DNA of 6,892 nt, taken from contig JAGRJX010000135.1 in assembly GCA_020442545.1 (NCBI GenBank), positions 1,485 through 8,376 of the forward strand. Reading direction: 5' to 3'. Below the pieces are notes generated by a model. That model had not been told where the DNA came from and ran no database searches. It saw nothing but the letters and a program-made list of their open reading frames with translations. Shown piece after piece: positions 5,224 to 6,892 of this stretch. The stretch's first letter is position 1, and each line of letters opens with the position of its first letter. The translations under genes were made by a program, and so were the position numbers. Source of the stretch: Lysobacterales bacterium. GTDB taxonomy: Bacteria; Pseudomonadota; Gammaproteobacteria; Xanthomonadales; Xanthomonadaceae.

Positions 5224-6892
5224 TCATGGTGCGGCTTTCCCGCGGAAACGATCCAGCAGCTCACGGGTCAGGACGAAACGGGCGTCGGCGTCCCAGAGTT
5301 CGCGTTTGATCCGCAGCGAGCCGGGACCGTCCATGCGGTAGACGTTGGGTTGGGTCTGCACGAGGCGGATCACGGTCAGTGGATCAATGTTCGGCCTGGC
5401 GCTGAAGTTGATACGCCCGCCGTTGGCACCAAGGTCGATCTTGGTGATGCCGATGGCGGTGGCTTCGAGCTTGAGCGCGGTCATCGCGAACAGGTTCTTC
5501 AGCGGATCGGGCAGCAGGCCGAAGCGGTCGATCATCTCCACCTGCAGGTCGCGCAGGTCGTCGGTGCTGCGGGCGTTGGCGATGCGCTTGTACAGCGTCA
5601 GGCGCGTGTGCACGTCGGGTAGGTAGTTGTCGGGAATCAGCGCCGGGATATGCAGCTCGACGGTAGCGCCGTGATGGCTGTCAGCGTCGAGATCGGGCAG
5701 CTTGCCGTCGCGGATGCTCTTCACCGCGCGCTCCAGCAGTTCGGTGTACAGCGAGAAACCGACTTCGGTGATCTGGCCGCTCTGTTCCTCGCCGAGCAGT
5801 TCGCCGGCACCACGGATTTCGAGGTCGTGTGTGGCCAGGGTGAAGCCGGCGCCGAGTTCTTCCAGTGATGCAATCGCTTCGAGACGCTTTCTGGCATCGG
5901 CTGTCATCGCCTTGCCCTCAGGAATCAGCAGGTAGGCATAGGCACGGTGATGGCTGCGACCGACGCGGCCGCGAAGCTGGTGCAACTGCGCCAGGCCAAA
6001 GCGGTCGGCGCGGTCGATGATGATGGTGTTGGCGTTGGGGATGTCGATGCCGGATTCGATGATCGTCGTCGCTACCAGCACATTGAAGCGCTGGCGGTGG
6101 AAGTCGAGCATCACCTGCTCCAGCTCGCGTTCCGGCATCTGGCCGTGGCCGATGCGGATGCGCGCTTCCGGCACCAGTTCGGCCAGCTCGCGCGCGCGAC
6201 GCTCGATGGATTCGACCTGGTTGTGCAGGAAGTAGATCTGCCCGCCGCGCGCCAGTTCGCGCTGGAAAGCTTCGCGCAGTTGCGAGGCATCCCAGGGCGT
6301 GATGAAGGTCTTCACCGCGACGCGGTTTTGCGGCGGCGTGGCGATCAGCGACAGGTCGCGCAGGCCGGCCATCGACATGTTCAGCGTGCGCGGGATCGGC
6401 GTGGCGGTCAGCGTCAGCAGATGCACTTCCGCGCGTAGCGCCTTCAGGCGCTCCTTCTGGCGCACGCCGAAGCGCTGCTCTTCGTCGACGATGACGAGGC
6501 CGAGGTCCTTGAACTTCACGTCCTCCTGCAGCAGGCGATGCGTGCCGACGATGACGTCGATCTCGCCGCGCTCGACGCGATCCAGCTCCGCGCGGTTGTC
6601 CCTGGCCGACTTGAAGCGCGACAGCACGTCGACGCGAACCGGCCAGTCGGCGAAGCGGTCGCGGAAGTTCTGGTAGTGCTGCTGGGCCAGCAGGGTGGTT
6701 GGCACCAGCACAGCGACCTGCTTGCCGGCCATGGCGGCGGCGAAGGCGGCGCGTACGGCGACTTCGGTCTTGCCGAAGCCGACGTCGCCGCCCACCAGCC
6801 GGTCCATCGGCCGGCCGGCCTTCATGGCCTCGACCACGGCGTCGATCGCGGCCTGTTGGTCGGCGGTCTCCTCGAAGCCGAAACCGTCGGCG
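5224..6892 (-). CDS. mfd: Transcription-repair coupling factor Mfd, C-terminal half (5' end outside window)
   Basis: Mfd removes RNA polymerase stalled at DNA damage and recruits UvrA to start nucleotide excision repair. The window holds 555 codons ending in TGA at 5224-5226; E. coli Mfd has about 1148 residues, so roughly half is missing upstream, including the UvrB-like and polymerase-binding domains. Numbering from the first full codon, the RecG-like translocase motor shows Walker A GDVGFGKT at 35-42, the DEEQ box at 136-139, TATPIPR at 162-168 and the arginine-finger motif QLRGRVGR at 305-312. The translocation (TRG) motif, IRGAGELLGEEQSGQ, is at about 359-373. The C-terminal regulatory domain (D7, which masks the UvrA-binding surface) follows from about 403 to the end. 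All key residues are intact and the frame is unbroken, so this is a working housekeeping gene. The frame stays open through GTG and beyond to base 6892, so the true start is off the window. Confidence 0.98.
   Translation of the reverse strand, partial: ADGFGFEETADQQAAIDAVVEAMKAGRPMDRLVGGDVGFGKTEVAVRAAFAAAMAGKQVAVLVPTTLLAQQHYQNFRDRFADWPVRVDVLSRFKSARDNRAELDRVERGEIDVIVGTHRLLQEDVKFKDLGLVIVDEEQRFGVRQKERLKALRAEVHLLTLTATPIPRTLNMSMAGLRDLSLIATPPQNRVAVKTFITPWDASQLREAFQRELARGGQIYFLHNQVESIERRARELAELVPEARIRIGHGQMPERELEQVMLDFHRQRFNVLVATTIIESGIDIPNANTIIIDRADRFGLAQLHQLRGRVGRSHHRAYAYLLIPEGKAMTADARKRLEAIASLEELGAGFTLATHDLEIRGAGELLGEEQSGQITEVGFSLYTELLERAVKSIRDGKLPDLDADSHHGATVELHIPALIPDNYLPDVHTRLTLYKRIANARSTDDLRDLQVEMIDRFGLLPDPLKNLFAMTALKLEATAIGITKIDLGANGGRINFSARPNIDPLTVIRLVQTQPNVYRMDGPGSLRIKRELWDADARFVLTRELLDRFRGKAAP

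Overview
The window is GC-rich, densely coded DNA from a proteobacterium. The Mfd sequence, the Yip1–adaptor–ABC operon and the style of the anchored hypothetical protein suggest a gammaproteobacterium near the Xanthomonadales/Lysobacterales. That placement is an inference from general familiarity; no marker here fixes it. All five protein genes read on the minus strand and one tRNA gene reads on the plus strand. Nothing points to a mobile element, CRISPR array or recent transfer.

Layout from right to left, the direction of protein transcription. The right edge holds the C-terminal half of mfd, the transcription-repair coupling translocase, whose 5' half lies outside the window. After a 175-base gap comes a 359-residue protein of unknown function with an N-terminal membrane anchor and a short Sel1-like helical stretch. 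A plus-strand tRNA-Leu (anticodon CAA) converges on the end of that gene. Upstream of the tRNA is a good -10 box with a GC-rich discriminator, and possibly a second promoter.

The left half is one tightly packed operon: a five-helix Yip1-family membrane protein, a 24-base gap, a MacA/HlyD-type periplasmic adaptor, a 4-base GTGA overlap, a MacB/LolD-type ATPase, a 17-base overlap, and a MacB/FtsX-type permease that runs off the left edge. Together they look like a tripartite ABC export system. The ATPase and permease would form the inner-membrane motor, which in E. coli MacB is a single fused chain. The adaptor would link it across the periplasm to an outer-membrane channel. The substrate cannot be read from the sequence.

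Most of the window is ordinary housekeeping and export machinery. The points most worth a second look are the Yip1 protein leading the export operon, the uncharacterised anchored protein beside mfd, an atypical residue at the adaptor's predicted channel-contact tip, and the regulatory layout around the tRNA. I found no convincing evidence of a wholly new system.
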